NCBI GenBank assembly: GCA_016742255.1
Contig: JACVCB010000038.1
Coordinates: 1 to 25,929 of the forward strand
Direction: 5' to 3'
Length of the DNA: 25,929 nt
Origin: Leptospira sp.
GTDB taxonomy: Bacteria; Spirochaetota; Leptospiria; Leptospirales; Leptospiraceae
Shown here: positions 15,288 through 23,997 of the stretch, piece by piece
How positions within the stretch are numbered: the first letter of the stretch is position 1
How the letters are laid out: each line of letters starts with the position of its first letter
Made by a program: the position numbers and the translations under genes
Notes under the pieces: model-generated
What the model saw: the letters and a program-made list of their open reading frames with translations, nothing else
Database searches by the model: none
Told to the model about the DNA's origin: nothing

Positions 15288-18200
15288 ATGAGACGTATTA
15301 TTTTATTACCGTTTCTTTTTTCTCTTGTTACTTGTTCGTTTCCACAATTGTCAAGAAGTCCCTTAGACTATTTGGCTTTCCTTCGTGTTTTCACTGGTTT
15401 AGGTCAAACTTTAGGGGGAGCTGTTTCAGGACTAAGATCTGGAACTTCAGTAACACTCACCAATGGAAACGATTCAATCACCATTACAGCTGATGGAAAT
15501 TTTACTTTCCCCACACGTTTAACCTCTGGCCAAAGTTATGATGTTGGTTTAACGACAAATGGAGTTGGGATCACTTGTTCCTTAACCAACGGTAAGGGGG
15601 TTGCCCAAAATTCCCAAATAACAAACGTTAGCGTAACTTGTGGGATAGGTGCCGGCTTTTATGAAGTTGGAGTCAACGTTTCAGGGATCAGTGGATCGAT
15701 TTCTGTTCAAAATAATGCAGCGGAAACTCTCACTATATCATCAAATGGACTTACTAAATTTTCTACTTTGCAACTAACTGGATCCAATTATGCGGTCACA
15801 ATCACTTCACAACCTGCAGGAACCGTTTGTACTTTTGATAACCCATTATTAGCTTTTGGTACGATTGCAGCTACGAACGTAACAATCTTCATCACGTGTG
15901 TCAATGGTTACATTGTTGGTGGAAATTTGTTTTCTTCTACTAGCAGTGATTTAGGAACAAATTTAATCAATCGAAAGACATATATCAGGACATTTGTTGG
16001 TTCCTTCCCCACTAACAATGGTGGCACGGGTCCCGCTTCTGGTGTAGCGGTTGCTACAGCTTTGCCAACGGTTGCTAGGTTCACCAATCCAAGTATGTTA
16101 ACAAGTGATGCTAGTTTTCTTTATGTTGCTGATACTGGCAATGGAGTGATCCGTAAAATTGATAAATCCACAGGTGTAACTACCATTCTTGCAGGAGGAA
16201 ACACAGGCGGAGGAATCACTTGTCCGGGAACTGTCACAACAAATTGTTTGGACGGAGTCGGAACTGCCGCCCAGTTTAATGGAATTGTTGGGATCACGAC
16301 AAATGGAAATAATCTATTCGTATTAGAATTAAATGGAAATCGGATTCGCATTGTTAACTTAGCAACTTCTGTTGTTTCCACGTTTGTTGGATCCGGATCA
16401 ACCGGCGCAGCTGATAATACATCCGGAATCTTAGCATCTTTTTCCAATCCTACTTGGCTCACCTTACATAATGGAATATTTTATATTGTTGACCGAGGAA
16501 ATTGTACAATTCGTACGGTAGACCCCATCACTTCTGCTGTGGGGACAATTGCTGGAGGTGCCGGTTCTTGCAATTTTGCCAATAATCCAGTTGGCACAAG
16601 CGCAAGGTTTGTATCTCCGATTGCCATTGTCGGTTTAGGCAGTTACCTCTACGTAACTGATGTAGGAGTTGGTGGCGGTTATAAAATTAGAAGGATTGCA
16701 CTCACTGGTACAAATGCTGTTGATACATTGGCAGGAGATGGTGTGCAAGCATCCACAGATGGTTTTGGGACTTCTGCTCAATTTAACGACCCACATGGAA
16801 TCACAACAGACGGAACAAATTTGTTTATATCAGAATGGTTAGGACATCGAATTCGCCATTTAAACTTAAGTAATAATAAAGTCACAACACTTGTAGGAAG
16901 TACATCAGGGTATTCCGATAATGCGACCGGGAATGGCTTACTCAATTTCCCAGGGTACATTACAACTGATGGACAAAAAGTTTACATTGCAGACCAAGGG
17001 AACCACTCCATTCGATTTTTAGAACCTTCCGAATTAATCCAATATTCATTCGATGGAAATGCTAACGATTCGATCGGAACCAATCACGGTTCACTGATTG
17101 GTTCTCCGACTCTTACTTCAGATGAAAATGGACTTTCAAACGGTGCTTATGAATTGAATGGAACATCGGATTACATTGTATCATCAGGACCATTAACGCA
17201 AAACACAGATAATATCACTTTCTCTGCTTGGGTACATGCTTCTGCGAATGATGTTAACCAATTCATTCTGTACAATGGACTCGGTCTCAGCAATGGATAC
17301 GGCCTCATGTTGGATAATACTGGAAGTTTGAGAATCGACTTAACAGGAACCCTGAGTCCACCTACTGCAATGAAATTACCACTCAATCGTTGGGTACATG
17401 TCGCAGTACGTAGGTTATCTAACAATTGGCAGATTTTCATCAATGGAAGTTCGACAGGAATTGTATTTTCAACAAGCCCTATCCAACCAAATGCAACAAC
17501 TACGTTTAAAATTGGAGATGCTGGGACTGGTAATTTCTTTAGAGGAAAAATTTCCAATGTCCATTTTTTCAATGGCGCGTTAGACGATGATTCGATACAA
17601 ACATTAGCAGTACAAGTTCCAACAGGTTTGATTTCCTATTTCCCTTTAAATGGAAATGGAAAAGATTACGGAAACTTCAAAAATGACCTCACCAATTATG
17701 GAGCCGCCAGTACAACAGATCGTTTTGGCATACCCAATTCAGCGTATTATTTTAATGGAGCCTCCTACTTCCAAAAACCAAATCCAAATGGATTACCCAC
17801 AGGTTTTGTAAGTCGTACCATCTGCGCTTGGTTTAATACTTCTTCTGGTATTGGACAATATATCATCAGTTATGGAACACCAGTTCCAAATACAGGAAAT
17901 GGTCTTGTCATTGATCCTCCTGAAGTGGGAATGTTTGGATGGTCTGCGGATGCAAAAATATTACACGAAGATTTTGTTAACCAATGGATCCATCTTTGTG
18001 GCGTTTTTGATGGTGGAACAAAAAACGTTTCTCTATATGAAAACGGTACCTTAAGACATTCTGAAACACAAAGTGGTTGGTCTACAGGTACGAGCGCAAA
18101 TTTAGAAATAGGAAAATTAATCACTGCAACTGGGTATTTTTCAGGGGATCTTGATGATATTCGAATTTATGATAGGACCTTATCTGTTGCAGAAATCCGA

Positions 18201-18980
18201 GCAATTTCAGGACCTTATCCAACACAAGTTAGTTCCTGGAACCAAACGGTTGCTAGTAGTAGTTTAAAATTTTTCTTATTACCAGAAAGTGCAAATATTG
18301 GTCCAGGAGGTTGCCTTGGCAGCGTCAATTGTGTCTCCGCTTGGAATGATCGCAGTGGTAACAATTTCCACGTCTACCAAGGCTCAGCCCCTGCACAGCC
18401 AGTGTACAATGCGACAGGTATGAATGGAGTACCTGTCATTCGTTTTAATGATGCTTCTGCCAATTATTTGTCCACTTCCTGTTCTACTGAACTCTTATCC
18501 ACTTCCAATACGATCTTTGCTACTTACAACGACATCGGAATGACTGGCAGTGACGGAATTTTCCAAAATGGTGAAAAACTGCTCTATTTACCGGACATTA
18601 CAACTAACAATCTCTTAAGTTTTTTTGATCTCCAGCTCAATAATCCAAAATTAATTTCAACGGGTGCATATAACATTCCTTCAGAAAATATACTTATGTC
18701 CTTAGATTTTAATGGAACTACGGGTAGTATTTATAAATTTGGGAACCCAATTGCTTCCTCATCCATACCGAGTGCGGGATATACATGTGGAGTTTATGAC
18801 TTAAGTATCGGTAGGTTCTTATGGAATTCGGGAATTTATCCGTTCAATGGGGATTATCTTAATGGTCATATAGGAGATATTATCTATTTCAATCAGGTTC
18901 TTTCCACAAGTGACAGAGAACTCGTTGAGTGTTATTTATCAGGGAAATACAGAATGAAGGTAGGACATAGATGTCCTTGA
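15288..18980 (+). CDS. 1230-aa lipoprotein: tandem beta-sandwich, NHL propeller and LamG domains
   Basis: Signal MRRIILLPFLFSLVTC with candidate lipidated Cys16. Domain order: two ~80-residue beta-sandwich repeats (about 42-207; GLRSGTSVTLTNG ... VSVTCG, then the second ending VTIFITCVNG) with conserved Cys; six NHL repeats forming a probable six-bladed propeller (about 262-582; e.g. LYVADTGNGVIRKID, VYIADQGNHSIRFLE); two LamG/concanavalin-like domains (about 583-775 and 780-978; YSFDGNANDSIG and YFPLNGNGKDYGN starts); and a third lectin-like C-terminal domain (about 981-1230; VSAWNDRSGNNFHVYQG). Probably anchored at the cell surface or in the periplasm; adhesion or glycan binding is inference. 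Strong AGGAG Shine-Dalgarno at 7 nt. It follows the 7TMR-DISM kinase by 57 nt. Confidence 0.85.
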   Translation: MRRIILLPFLFSLVTCSFPQLSRSPLDYLAFLRVFTGLGQTLGGAVSGLRSGTSVTLTNGNDSITITADGNFTFPTRLTSGQSYDVGLTTNGVGITCSLTNGKGVAQNSQITNVSVTCGIGAGFYEVGVNVSGISGSISVQNNAAETLTISSNGLTKFSTLQLTGSNYAVTITSQPAGTVCTFDNPLLAFGTIAATNVTIFITCVNGYIVGGNLFSSTSSDLGTNLINRKTYIRTFVGSFPTNNGGTGPASGVAVATALPTVARFTNPSMLTSDASFLYVADTGNGVIRKIDKSTGVTTILAGGNTGGGITCPGTVTTNCLDGVGTAAQFNGIVGITTNGNNLFVLELNGNRIRIVNLATSVVSTFVGSGSTGAADNTSGILASFSNPTWLTLHNGIFYIVDRGNCTIRTVDPITSAVGTIAGGAGSCNFANNPVGTSARFVSPIAIVGLGSYLYVTDVGVGGGYKIRRIALTGTNAVDTLAGDGVQASTDGFGTSAQFNDPHGITTDGTNLFISEWLGHRIRHLNLSNNKVTTLVGSTSGYSDNATGNGLLNFPGYITTDGQKVYIADQGNHSIRFLEPSELIQYSFDGNANDSIGTNHGSLIGSPTLTSDENGLSNGAYELNGTSDYIVSSGPLTQNTDNITFSAWVHASANDVNQFILYNGLGLSNGYGLMLDNTGSLRIDLTGTLSPPTAMKLPLNRWVHVAVRRLSNNWQIFINGSSTGIVFSTSPIQPNATTTFKIGDAGTGNFFRGKISNVHFFNGALDDDSIQTLAVQVPTGLISYFPLNGNGKDYGNFKNDLTNYGAASTTDRFGIPNSAYYFNGASYFQKPNPNGLPTGFVSRTICAWFNTSSGIGQYIISYGTPVPNTGNGLVIDPPEVGMFGWSADAKILHEDFVNQWIHLCGVFDGGTKNVSLYENGTLRHSETQSGWSTGTSANLEIGKLITATGYFSGDLDDIRIYDRTLSVAEIRAISGPYPTQVSSWNQTVASSSLKFFLLPESANIGPGGCLGSVNCVSAWNDRSGNNFHVYQGSAPAQPVYNATGMNGVPVIRFNDASANYLSTSCSTELLSTSNTIFATYNDIGMTGSDGIFQNGEKLLYLPDITTNNLLSFFDLQLNNPKLISTGAYNIPSENILMSLDFNGTTGSIYKFGNPIASSSIPSAGYTCGVYDLSIGRFLWNSGIYPFNGDYLNGHIGDIIYFNQVLSTSDRELVECYLSGKYRMKVGHRCP

Positions 18981-19012
18981 TGCACCAAATCGGTTAACTC
19001 CCTTTAGGTGCA
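18981..19012. terminator. Weak hairpin between convergent genes
   Basis: TGCACC (18981-18986) pairs with GGTGCA (19007-19012); AAA/TTT adds three pairs with a one-base bulge. It sits in the 50-nt gap between convergent genes, but lacks a clear T run on either strand. Confidence 0.3.
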
Positions 19013-19030
19013 ACGAACAATTAAGTGATT

Positions 19031-19756
19031 TTAAATTACGGCGTTGGATTTCCGTTTTAACATTTGTATTCCTAGTGCAATCATCCAAACCAACCAACAC
19101 AAACTTCCGACTAACCCTGCAAAGGGGATCTCTTTCACACCAGGGATAACAAGCGAAAATAATTCAAATTGAGCTAGTAAATATAAAAAGGCAGATACCA
19201 ATCCGAAATGCGAGATCCACTTGGGAAATATTTGGCTTGTACGAAAAACAATTGATACAAGAAACATCCATAAAATTGTAAAAAGTTGGCCTAAGTGTTC
19301 ACCTATCAGAACACCAAATAGATGGTGAATTGTTTGGAAATTGATGAGAACTGCTTGTCTTAAAACTTCTGAAGAATTAGGGTCAAAGTATATATTTGAT
19401 AGAATTGGTACAACAAATACCCAACGTAAGAGTCCAATCAATTGGAAAAACAAAGATGTAACACCAAAAATAACGGCGGTTAAAGACAACAATGGATTAT
19501 ATACTTTTGTATTCTGATACAAATGTATATACGCGAAAAAAAGTGGGAGCCCTGAAATTCCAAAGAACCACCATGTCCAAACTAAGGAAGAACCACCTTT
19601 ATGGAATTCTGCCAAAATCAAGTCAGTTGGTTGTCTCAATATATCTGGATATTGAAAATTCATAATTAAAAGTGTGTAAGGAATTTGTATAAGAATGGGT
19701 ATTATGATTAATACCAGTCCAATATACGGATTCCATTTCATTGTTTCATTTTTCAT
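19031..19756 (-). CDS. DUF4386-like integral membrane protein
   Basis: 241 aa with six or seven hydrophobic helices and no signal peptide. The segment LLRWVFVVPILSNIYFD followed by an Ile-His-His helix, VLIGEHLGQLFTILWMF and the closing aromatic helix follow the DUF4386 layout. No transport or catalytic motif is known for the family, so function is open. ATG 19756 has GAGG about 6 nt upstream. It lies 9 nt after the stop of the putative outer-membrane protein gene on the same strand, so the two probably form an operon under the divergent AraC-type regulator. Confidence 0.75.
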   Translation of the reverse strand: MKNETMKWNPYIGLVLIIIPILIQIPYTLLIMNFQYPDILRQPTDLILAEFHKGGSSLVWTWWFFGISGLPLFFAYIHLYQNTKVYNPLLSLTAVIFGVTSLFFQLIGLLRWVFVVPILSNIYFDPNSSEVLRQAVLINFQTIHHLFGVLIGEHLGQLFTILWMFLVSIVFRTSQIFPKWISHFGLVSAFLYLLAQFELFSLVIPGVKEIPFAGLVGSLCWLVWMIALGIQMLKRKSNAVI

Positions 19757-19765
19757 ATTTTACCT

Positions 19766-20248
19766 CTAAAAAAATTCTGAATAACTAATGCCTGGTGTTG
19801 GGTTGAGTTCTGTTGCAGAACCTTCTGCGGAAAGAACAATCAATCCAAATCGAAAACTAAATCCTCTCCATATCATAAAACGGTACCCAAGTTCAACCAT
19901 AATTGTATCTTTCCTTTGGTATTCCAAATTCACACCTTTCCCATATGATAAATACGTATAAAACGAGGAAGGCTGATTTGAATCCAATCCAAGATCCTTT
20001 GGTAAAAACCAATAACCAATCCCTATTTTATAAAACTCAGTTGTGATCCCTGGATCAAAATTGGTTACATAATATCCAGCATGAACAGAGTATTGGCCCT
20101 TTCTATATTCTCCACCGATGGAAGGAGCGCGAAATAAATTAACTGAAAATTCCTCATTGGAGAATTTTGAATTCCCTAAGATAGCATCTGCGAAAAGAAA
20201 AAACAAACATAGGTAGTTCAAAATTTTTATTTTGAAGCTTCGAATCAT
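19766..20248 (-). CDS. Small putative outer-membrane or exported protein
   Basis: 160 aa. A hydrophobic N-terminal segment (about 8-25, ending ADAILGNS) looks like a cleavable signal peptide. The mature part alternates polar and aromatic residues in short strands (YSVHAGYYVTNFD, FYKIGIGYWFLP, FYTYLSYGKG, TIMVELGYRFMIW, FSFRFGLIVLSAEG) and ends in Phe-Phe, a C-terminal feature of outer-membrane barrels. Length fits an eight-strand barrel. No recognised family. First gene of a probable two-gene operon with the DUF4386 protein and divergent from the AraC-type regulator (122-nt shared region). Confidence 0.6.
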   Translation of the reverse strand: MIRSFKIKILNYLCLFFLFADAILGNSKFSNEEFSVNLFRAPSIGGEYRKGQYSVHAGYYVTNFDPGITTEFYKIGIGYWFLPKDLGLDSNQPSSFYTYLSYGKGVNLEYQRKDTIMVELGYRFMIWRGFSFRFGLIVLSAEGSATELNPTPGISYSEFF

Positions 20249-20370
20249 TTCTCTTTTATTGTAAACAAATTCGGTAACTTTGTCGTCTCACCCCATTGGA
20301 TGGAACTTCTCTTTTTTAAAAAAAATCTGTATATCCAAATGCAAAGTCTTATGATAGAATCAAACAAACA

Positions 20371-21459
20371 ATGATAGGATCTATTTTATTAAGTGCAGGC
20401 TTCATCCAGTCATTGTTATTGGGATTGTATTTTTTTTTCCAAGGGAAGGATAAAAGACAATACAGTATGCATTTATCTTTTTTCTTTTTTTTTCTTTCTC
20501 TCTCCATGGCCTGCAACCTAATTTATTTTTCAGGAAATTTAAATGAATTCCCACATTTAATCAAATTGGGATATTTTTTCGGATTTTGTATCGCTCCTCT
20601 TTTTTCATTTGTCGTAACTCGGTATTTTCTGATTCCAAAGGAACGTATTGATTGGGAAGGATTCACGTTATTGATTCCTATTCTGTTTTTGCTTTACGAA
20701 GCTCCTTTTTTCTTAATGAGTGGAGGAGACAAAATTGTATCTCTTACAAAGATTCAATCGAATGAAATATTTAGTGAAACTAATTTATTTCAATTATTAA
20801 TCTTATTATTTTCATTCTTCGTTTTCTTAAGAACATACTTTCGGTTTAAAATGGAAATGGGCCAATTTTCAAAAGATCTGTATTGGGAAGGTCGGATATT
20901 TGCAAATTATCTTTTACTATTACTCATTTGGCTTTGTTTTTGTATTTTGATTTGTATCATTTTACCAGGCAAAACCTCTGAATCGATTTCGAATCTAGGG
21001 TTTTCCATTTGGATCCTTGGATTTGCATGGCATAGGGTTTATATGGATAAAAAAGAATCCCATGATTTTCCAAATCAACAATTTGAAACAGTAAAATACC
21101 AAAAGTCGTATCTACCTGAAATACAAATGATGGAATATGGGAAACAATTGGAGAGTTTACTCGAAGACAAAGAATTATTATTCGATGGTGATTTAAATCT
21201 TTCCTTCCTTGCCAATAAACTTGGAATTTCTTCTCATTCGACATCTCAAGTATGTAACAGATATTTTGGCAAAAGTTTGATCGAAATCATCCAAGAAAAA
21301 AGAATTGAACATGCAAAAAATGCATTAAAACATTCCGATGAAACAATTTTAAGAATTGGATTTGATGTTGGTTTTAATTCTAAAAATTCATTTATAAGAG
21401 TGTTTAAAGAATTAACTCACCTTACTCCATCTGAGTTTCGTAAAAAACATAAATCTTAG
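20371..21459 (+). CDS. Membrane-bound AraC-family transcriptional regulator
   Basis: 362 aa. N-terminal half with seven predicted membrane helices (about 3-23, 34-52, 66-86, 97-115, 140-157, 178-199, 207-222), then a cytoplasmic linker and a C-terminal AraC/XylS double helix-turn-helix (about 262-362): first HTH LSFLANKLGISSHSTSQVCNR, second HTH with ILRIGFDVGFNSKNSFIRVFK and the family-typical LTPSEFRKKH end. The combination suggests one-component sensing at the membrane with direct DNA binding. The ligand is unknown. No Shine-Dalgarno is visible; a motif ATGATAGAATCA (20351-20362) lies 8 nt before the ATG. Likely regulates the divergent outer-membrane protein/DUF4386 pair and itself. Confidence 0.88.
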   Translation: MIGSILLSAGFIQSLLLGLYFFFQGKDKRQYSMHLSFFFFFLSLSMACNLIYFSGNLNEFPHLIKLGYFFGFCIAPLFSFVVTRYFLIPKERIDWEGFTLLIPILFLLYEAPFFLMSGGDKIVSLTKIQSNEIFSETNLFQLLILLFSFFVFLRTYFRFKMEMGQFSKDLYWEGRIFANYLLLLLIWLCFCILICIILPGKTSESISNLGFSIWILGFAWHRVYMDKKESHDFPNQQFETVKYQKSYLPEIQMMEYGKQLESLLEDKELLFDGDLNLSFLANKLGISSHSTSQVCNRYFGKSLIEIIQEKRIEHAKNALKHSDETILRIGFDVGFNSKNSFIRVFKELTHLTPSEFRKKHKS

Positions 21460-21500
21460 TCGAAACAAATTTGAAATTGATACTATCATTTCGACTAAGA
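21454..21500. terminator. Bidirectional hairpin at the end of the AraC-type gene
   Basis: Perfect 12-bp arms TCTTAGTCGAAA (21454-21465) and TTTCGACTAAGA (21489-21500) with a 23-nt loop. The left arm contains the TAG stop of the regulator, and the hairpin lies in the 58-nt gap before the convergent MFS gene. T runs are poor, so it may work as a 3' stabiliser or weak terminator for both strands. Confidence 0.55.
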
Positions 21501-21517
21501 AATAAAATTGTGAAAGT

Positions 21518-22654
21518 TTAAATCCTCGATTCCTTCAAACTTAATGCAATGGAAAAAGAGAAAATACAAGCAATCATACCAAATGCAAACACTGCAGCAT
21601 AACCAAAATGATCCGCAACAAATCCTGCAAGTGGCCCAGTCACTCCCAATGCAAGATCAAAGAAAGCAACATAAGCACCTAATGCAACTCCGCGAAATTG
21701 TGGTTCCATGTTTTTAACTGATTCTACACCGAATGCAGGGAAAACAAGTGAGTATCCAAATCCTGTCAATGCTGCACCTATAAACGCTATATAAGCTTGA
21801 TTTGCCTGCCATAATAAGATCTGTCCAATAATTGCGACAAATGAAAAGATGAGAGCGATTTTTTTCCCTCCATATACATCAACTGTTCCAGCAAAAAAGA
21901 TCCGAGATAGAACATAGGCTGTTCCAAATATCGCCATCACCCATTGTGCATTTTCCCATCCTCTTTCTTTGAAGAGTAAGGTACTAAATCCAGCAATCCC
22001 AGCGAAAGATACGGCTGCAAAAAGTAATCCAAAACCATGTTTCCATACTTTAGGAATCACTTGGTAAAATGGAATTCGTACTTTACTAGCGGGAGGGATA
22101 GCAGGTACAGAAATAGAAATGAGTCCAGCAATTACAGGAAAAAGAATCGCTAACATAATTCCACCCTGGAATCCTAATTGTTGTACCATAAAATATCCCA
22201 AAGGGGCAGAAATGGCAATTGCTCCATACATTGCCATTCCACTCCAAGCCATCACACGGCCTGCGTTAGCTGGTCCAGCCAAACCAACTCCCCAAGAAAG
22301 AGCACCAGTGATTAGTAAACTTTCTGAGTAACCTAAGATGATTCTACCAATAAAAAGTGTGATAATCCCCGTAATTCCAGGTATCAATAGAGGACCTAAA
22401 CTTACAATTCCTGAGAGTACTGCAAAGAATAATCCCCTCGTGACTGCTACTTTTGGCCCTTTTAGATCCGAGATGGATCCTGAATGGTGACGAAACAGTA
22501 ATGTCACTATTGATTGAGTTCCAAGTAGAATTCCAAGCCAAACATCACTATACCCTAAAGTATTTCTGATAAAACCTGGAAGTGTTGCAATAGGAATTCC
22601 AACAGAGAAAAATCCAAAGAGAACAATTGACGCGATGATGATTATATATTTCAT
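21518..22654 (-). CDS. MFS transporter
   Basis: About 378 aa, twelve hydrophobic helices, no signal peptide: major facilitator superfamily of the small, drug/sugar-efflux-like type. The cytoplasmic loop after the second helix reads HHSGSISDLKGPKVAV, matching the MFS motif A (G-x3-D-x2-G-x-(R/K)-x2). Helices are rich in Gly/Ala/Pro, e.g. LGFQGGIMLAILFPVIAG. The substrate is not evident. Of two in-frame ATGs six nt apart, the second (22654) is chosen because AAGGA lies 6 nt before it but directly against the first. It follows the DUF2938 gene by 17 nt and is probably co-transcribed with it, opposite the ArsR-rhodanese gene. Confidence 0.88.
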   Translation of the reverse strand: MKYIIIIASIVLFGFFSVGIPIATLPGFIRNTLGYSDVWLGILLGTQSIVTLLFRHHSGSISDLKGPKVAVTRGLFFAVLSGIVSLGPLLIPGITGIITLFIGRIILGYSESLLITGALSWGVGLAGPANAGRVMAWSGMAMYGAIAISAPLGYFMVQQLGFQGGIMLAILFPVIAGLISISVPAIPPASKVRIPFYQVIPKVWKHGFGLLFAAVSFAGIAGFSTLLFKERGWENAQWVMAIFGTAYVLSRIFFAGTVDVYGGKKIALIFSFVAIIGQILLWQANQAYIAFIGAALTGFGYSLVFPAFGVESVKNMEPQFRGVALGAYVAFFDLALGVTGPLAGFVADHFGYAAVFAFGMIACIFSFSIALSLKESRI

Positions 22655-22671
22655 ATACATTCCTTAATTTT

Positions 22672-23172
22672 TTAACGAAAATAAACATGTGTTAGGAGTG
22701 CACTTCCGTATAAACCAAGTCCATAAACAGTATGGATGGCAATATTTCGAAGTCTAACTTGAAACGGTTTTGGAGTTTTTGAAGCTGCTATCCCAATACC
22801 CATAGCAGGTTGCATCAAAAACCATGGTGCAAGTATGGTCAGTACTCCCAAAAGAACAGGTTCCTTGATGGAAGGATTTTCTAACCAATTTACTCCCCAA
22901 ATGATGGGTAACCAACTAGCAAAAAAAATTCCGATCGCATAATGTGAGATCCATCCAATTTTTATTTCTCCCGGTATCACCTGAGAATTCCCAATTGGTG
23001 TATGGAAAAATTTACCTTTTGCACAATGTCCAACCCATCTACCCAAAAGGCCGAGGTCTAAGGAGTTCACTTTCAATGTCTTTTGTAAAAAAAACCTCCA
23101 TAGATCCATAGCCATCGTAGCGCCAACTCCAATCAAAATTGTCTGAATTGTGATACCTATCAGGTGATCCAT
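22672..23172 (-). CDS. DUF2938-like integral membrane protein
   Basis: 166 aa, about four membrane helices. Features typical of the DUF2938 group: an N-terminal GVGATMAMDLWRFFL helix, the loop LGRWVGHCAKGKF (with one Cys), HYAIGIFFASWLP, and GVLTILAPWFLMQPAMGIGIAASKTP towards the end. No known biochemical activity. The frame is open from 23205, but ATG 23172 has a consensus AGGAGG at 5 nt and gives a clean N-terminus, so it is preferred. First gene of a probable two-gene operon with the MFS transporter; the promoter region is shared with the divergent ArsR-rhodanese regulator. Confidence 0.8.
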   Translation of the reverse strand: MDHLIGITIQTILIGVGATMAMDLWRFFLQKTLKVNSLDLGLLGRWVGHCAKGKFFHTPIGNSQVIPGEIKIGWISHYAIGIFFASWLPIIWGVNWLENPSIKEPVLLGVLTILAPWFLMQPAMGIGIAASKTPKPFQVRLRNIAIHTVYGLGLYGSALLTHVYFR

Positions 23173-23195
23173 GACAACCTCCTTATCAATAAATG

Positions 23196-23231
23196 ATTCT
23201 ATCATTCAATTGTTTTATTTAATGATAGAAT
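23196..23231. promoter_or_regulatory. 11-bp inverted repeat between DUF2938 and arsR-rhodanese genes
   Basis: ATTCTATCATT (23196-23206) and AATGATAGAAT (23221-23231), perfect arms with a 14-nt AT-rich spacer. The left arm lies within the wider dyad ATGAT-TCT-ATCAT (23193-23205). It sits in the 128-nt divergent region next to a TATAGT hexamer (23235-23240). Best explained as the operator of the ArsR-type regulator controlling both directions; this is inference. Confidence 0.6.
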
Positions 23232-23300
23232 GTCTATAGTTTTTTACAAAAATCTAAAAACTCTTGCCAGAAAGGGAAAGATTGATTTTTTAAGATTGGT

Positions 23301-23921
23301 ATGAGAAGTTTGGAAACAATTCCCCGTATGAGCGAAATCGCGAATATGCTTGGTAATGAATCACGTTTAATTTTGCTTCAGCTCCTTGCAGAAGGGGAAA
23401 AATCTGTAGAAATTCTTTCTGAAGAATCGGGAATTCCAGTTGCTAACACTTCACAACACCTCCAAGCTCTAAAAAAAGCAAATCTTGTCATTACAAGGCG
23501 AGATGGAAAAAGAATACTGTATCGTTGGGAATCTGGTCCGATGAAGGAACTATTTCTAGCATTAGAAAAATTTGCAATCTATAGCACTGCCCAAGATGAC
23601 CATTCAAACTTAAAATTTAAAGGCAGAAACTCCGAGTTATCAACCTCTGAATTACAAAAAAAAATGAAAAAGGGAGGAATCCTTCTCATTGATGTCCGCT
23701 CAAAAGAAGAGTACAAAAAAGGACATATACCAGAAGCAATAAACATTCCTTACAATGAATTGGAAACGTATAAATTCCCCAAAAACAAAGAGCTGATTGT
23801 TTACTGCCGAGGACCTTTGTGTTTATTGTCTGTGAATGCGCTGAATTTTTTGCAATCTCGTGAACTGAGTGTTACACGGTATGGTGGAGGGTATCGGAAT
23901 TGGGAATCAGGAGAAAATTAA
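23301..23921 (+). CDS. ArsR-type HTH regulator fused to a rhodanese domain
   Basis: 206 aa. N-terminal winged helix (about 8-95): IANMLGNESRLILLQLL, recognition region IPVANTSQHLQALKKANLV and wing ITRRDGKRILYRW. The metal-binding CxC of arsenic sensors is absent. C-terminal rhodanese domain (about 110-206): GILLIDVRSKEEYKKGHIPEAINIP, then the active-site loop VYCRGPLC, in which the first Cys is the expected persulfide carrier and the second lies five residues on; the end YGGGYRNWE is also typical. This suggests sensing of reactive sulfur or another thiol-modifying signal (inference). Start ATG 23301 has no clear Shine-Dalgarno; ATG 23328 is an alternative. Divergent from DUF2938-MFS. Confidence 0.9.
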   Translation: MRSLETIPRMSEIANMLGNESRLILLQLLAEGEKSVEILSEESGIPVANTSQHLQALKKANLVITRRDGKRILYRWESGPMKELFLALEKFAIYSTAQDDHSNLKFKGRNSELSTSELQKKMKKGGILLIDVRSKEEYKKGHIPEAINIPYNELETYKFPKNKELIVYCRGPLCLLSVNALNFLQSRELSVTRYGGGYRNWESGEN

Positions 23922-23923
23922 GA

Positions 23924-23980
23924 GGAACAAATCTATAAACAATTTTCTAATTAATAGAATTTTGGTGATAAACTTGTTCC
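23924..23980. terminator. Weak inverted repeats between convergent arsR-rhodanese and RRM genes
   Basis: GGAACAA (23924-23930) can pair with TTGTTCC (23974-23980), and inside it TTCTA pairs with TAGAA (23945-23959) around an ATTAA loop. Weak and AT-rich; a shared terminator for the convergent genes is possible. Confidence 0.3.
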
Positions 23981-23997
23981 GCTTCGTTATACTAGAA

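Noticed and set aside
16121..16462. Minus-strand frames within the large lipoprotein gene, also at 16778-16960, 17171-17572 and 17870-18124
   Set aside because: All lie opposite well-defined NHL or LamG repeats; repeat-derived shadow frames.
23301..23921. Arsenic-resistance regulator
   Set aside because: The CxC metal site of ArsR sensors is absent and there are no ars genes nearby.
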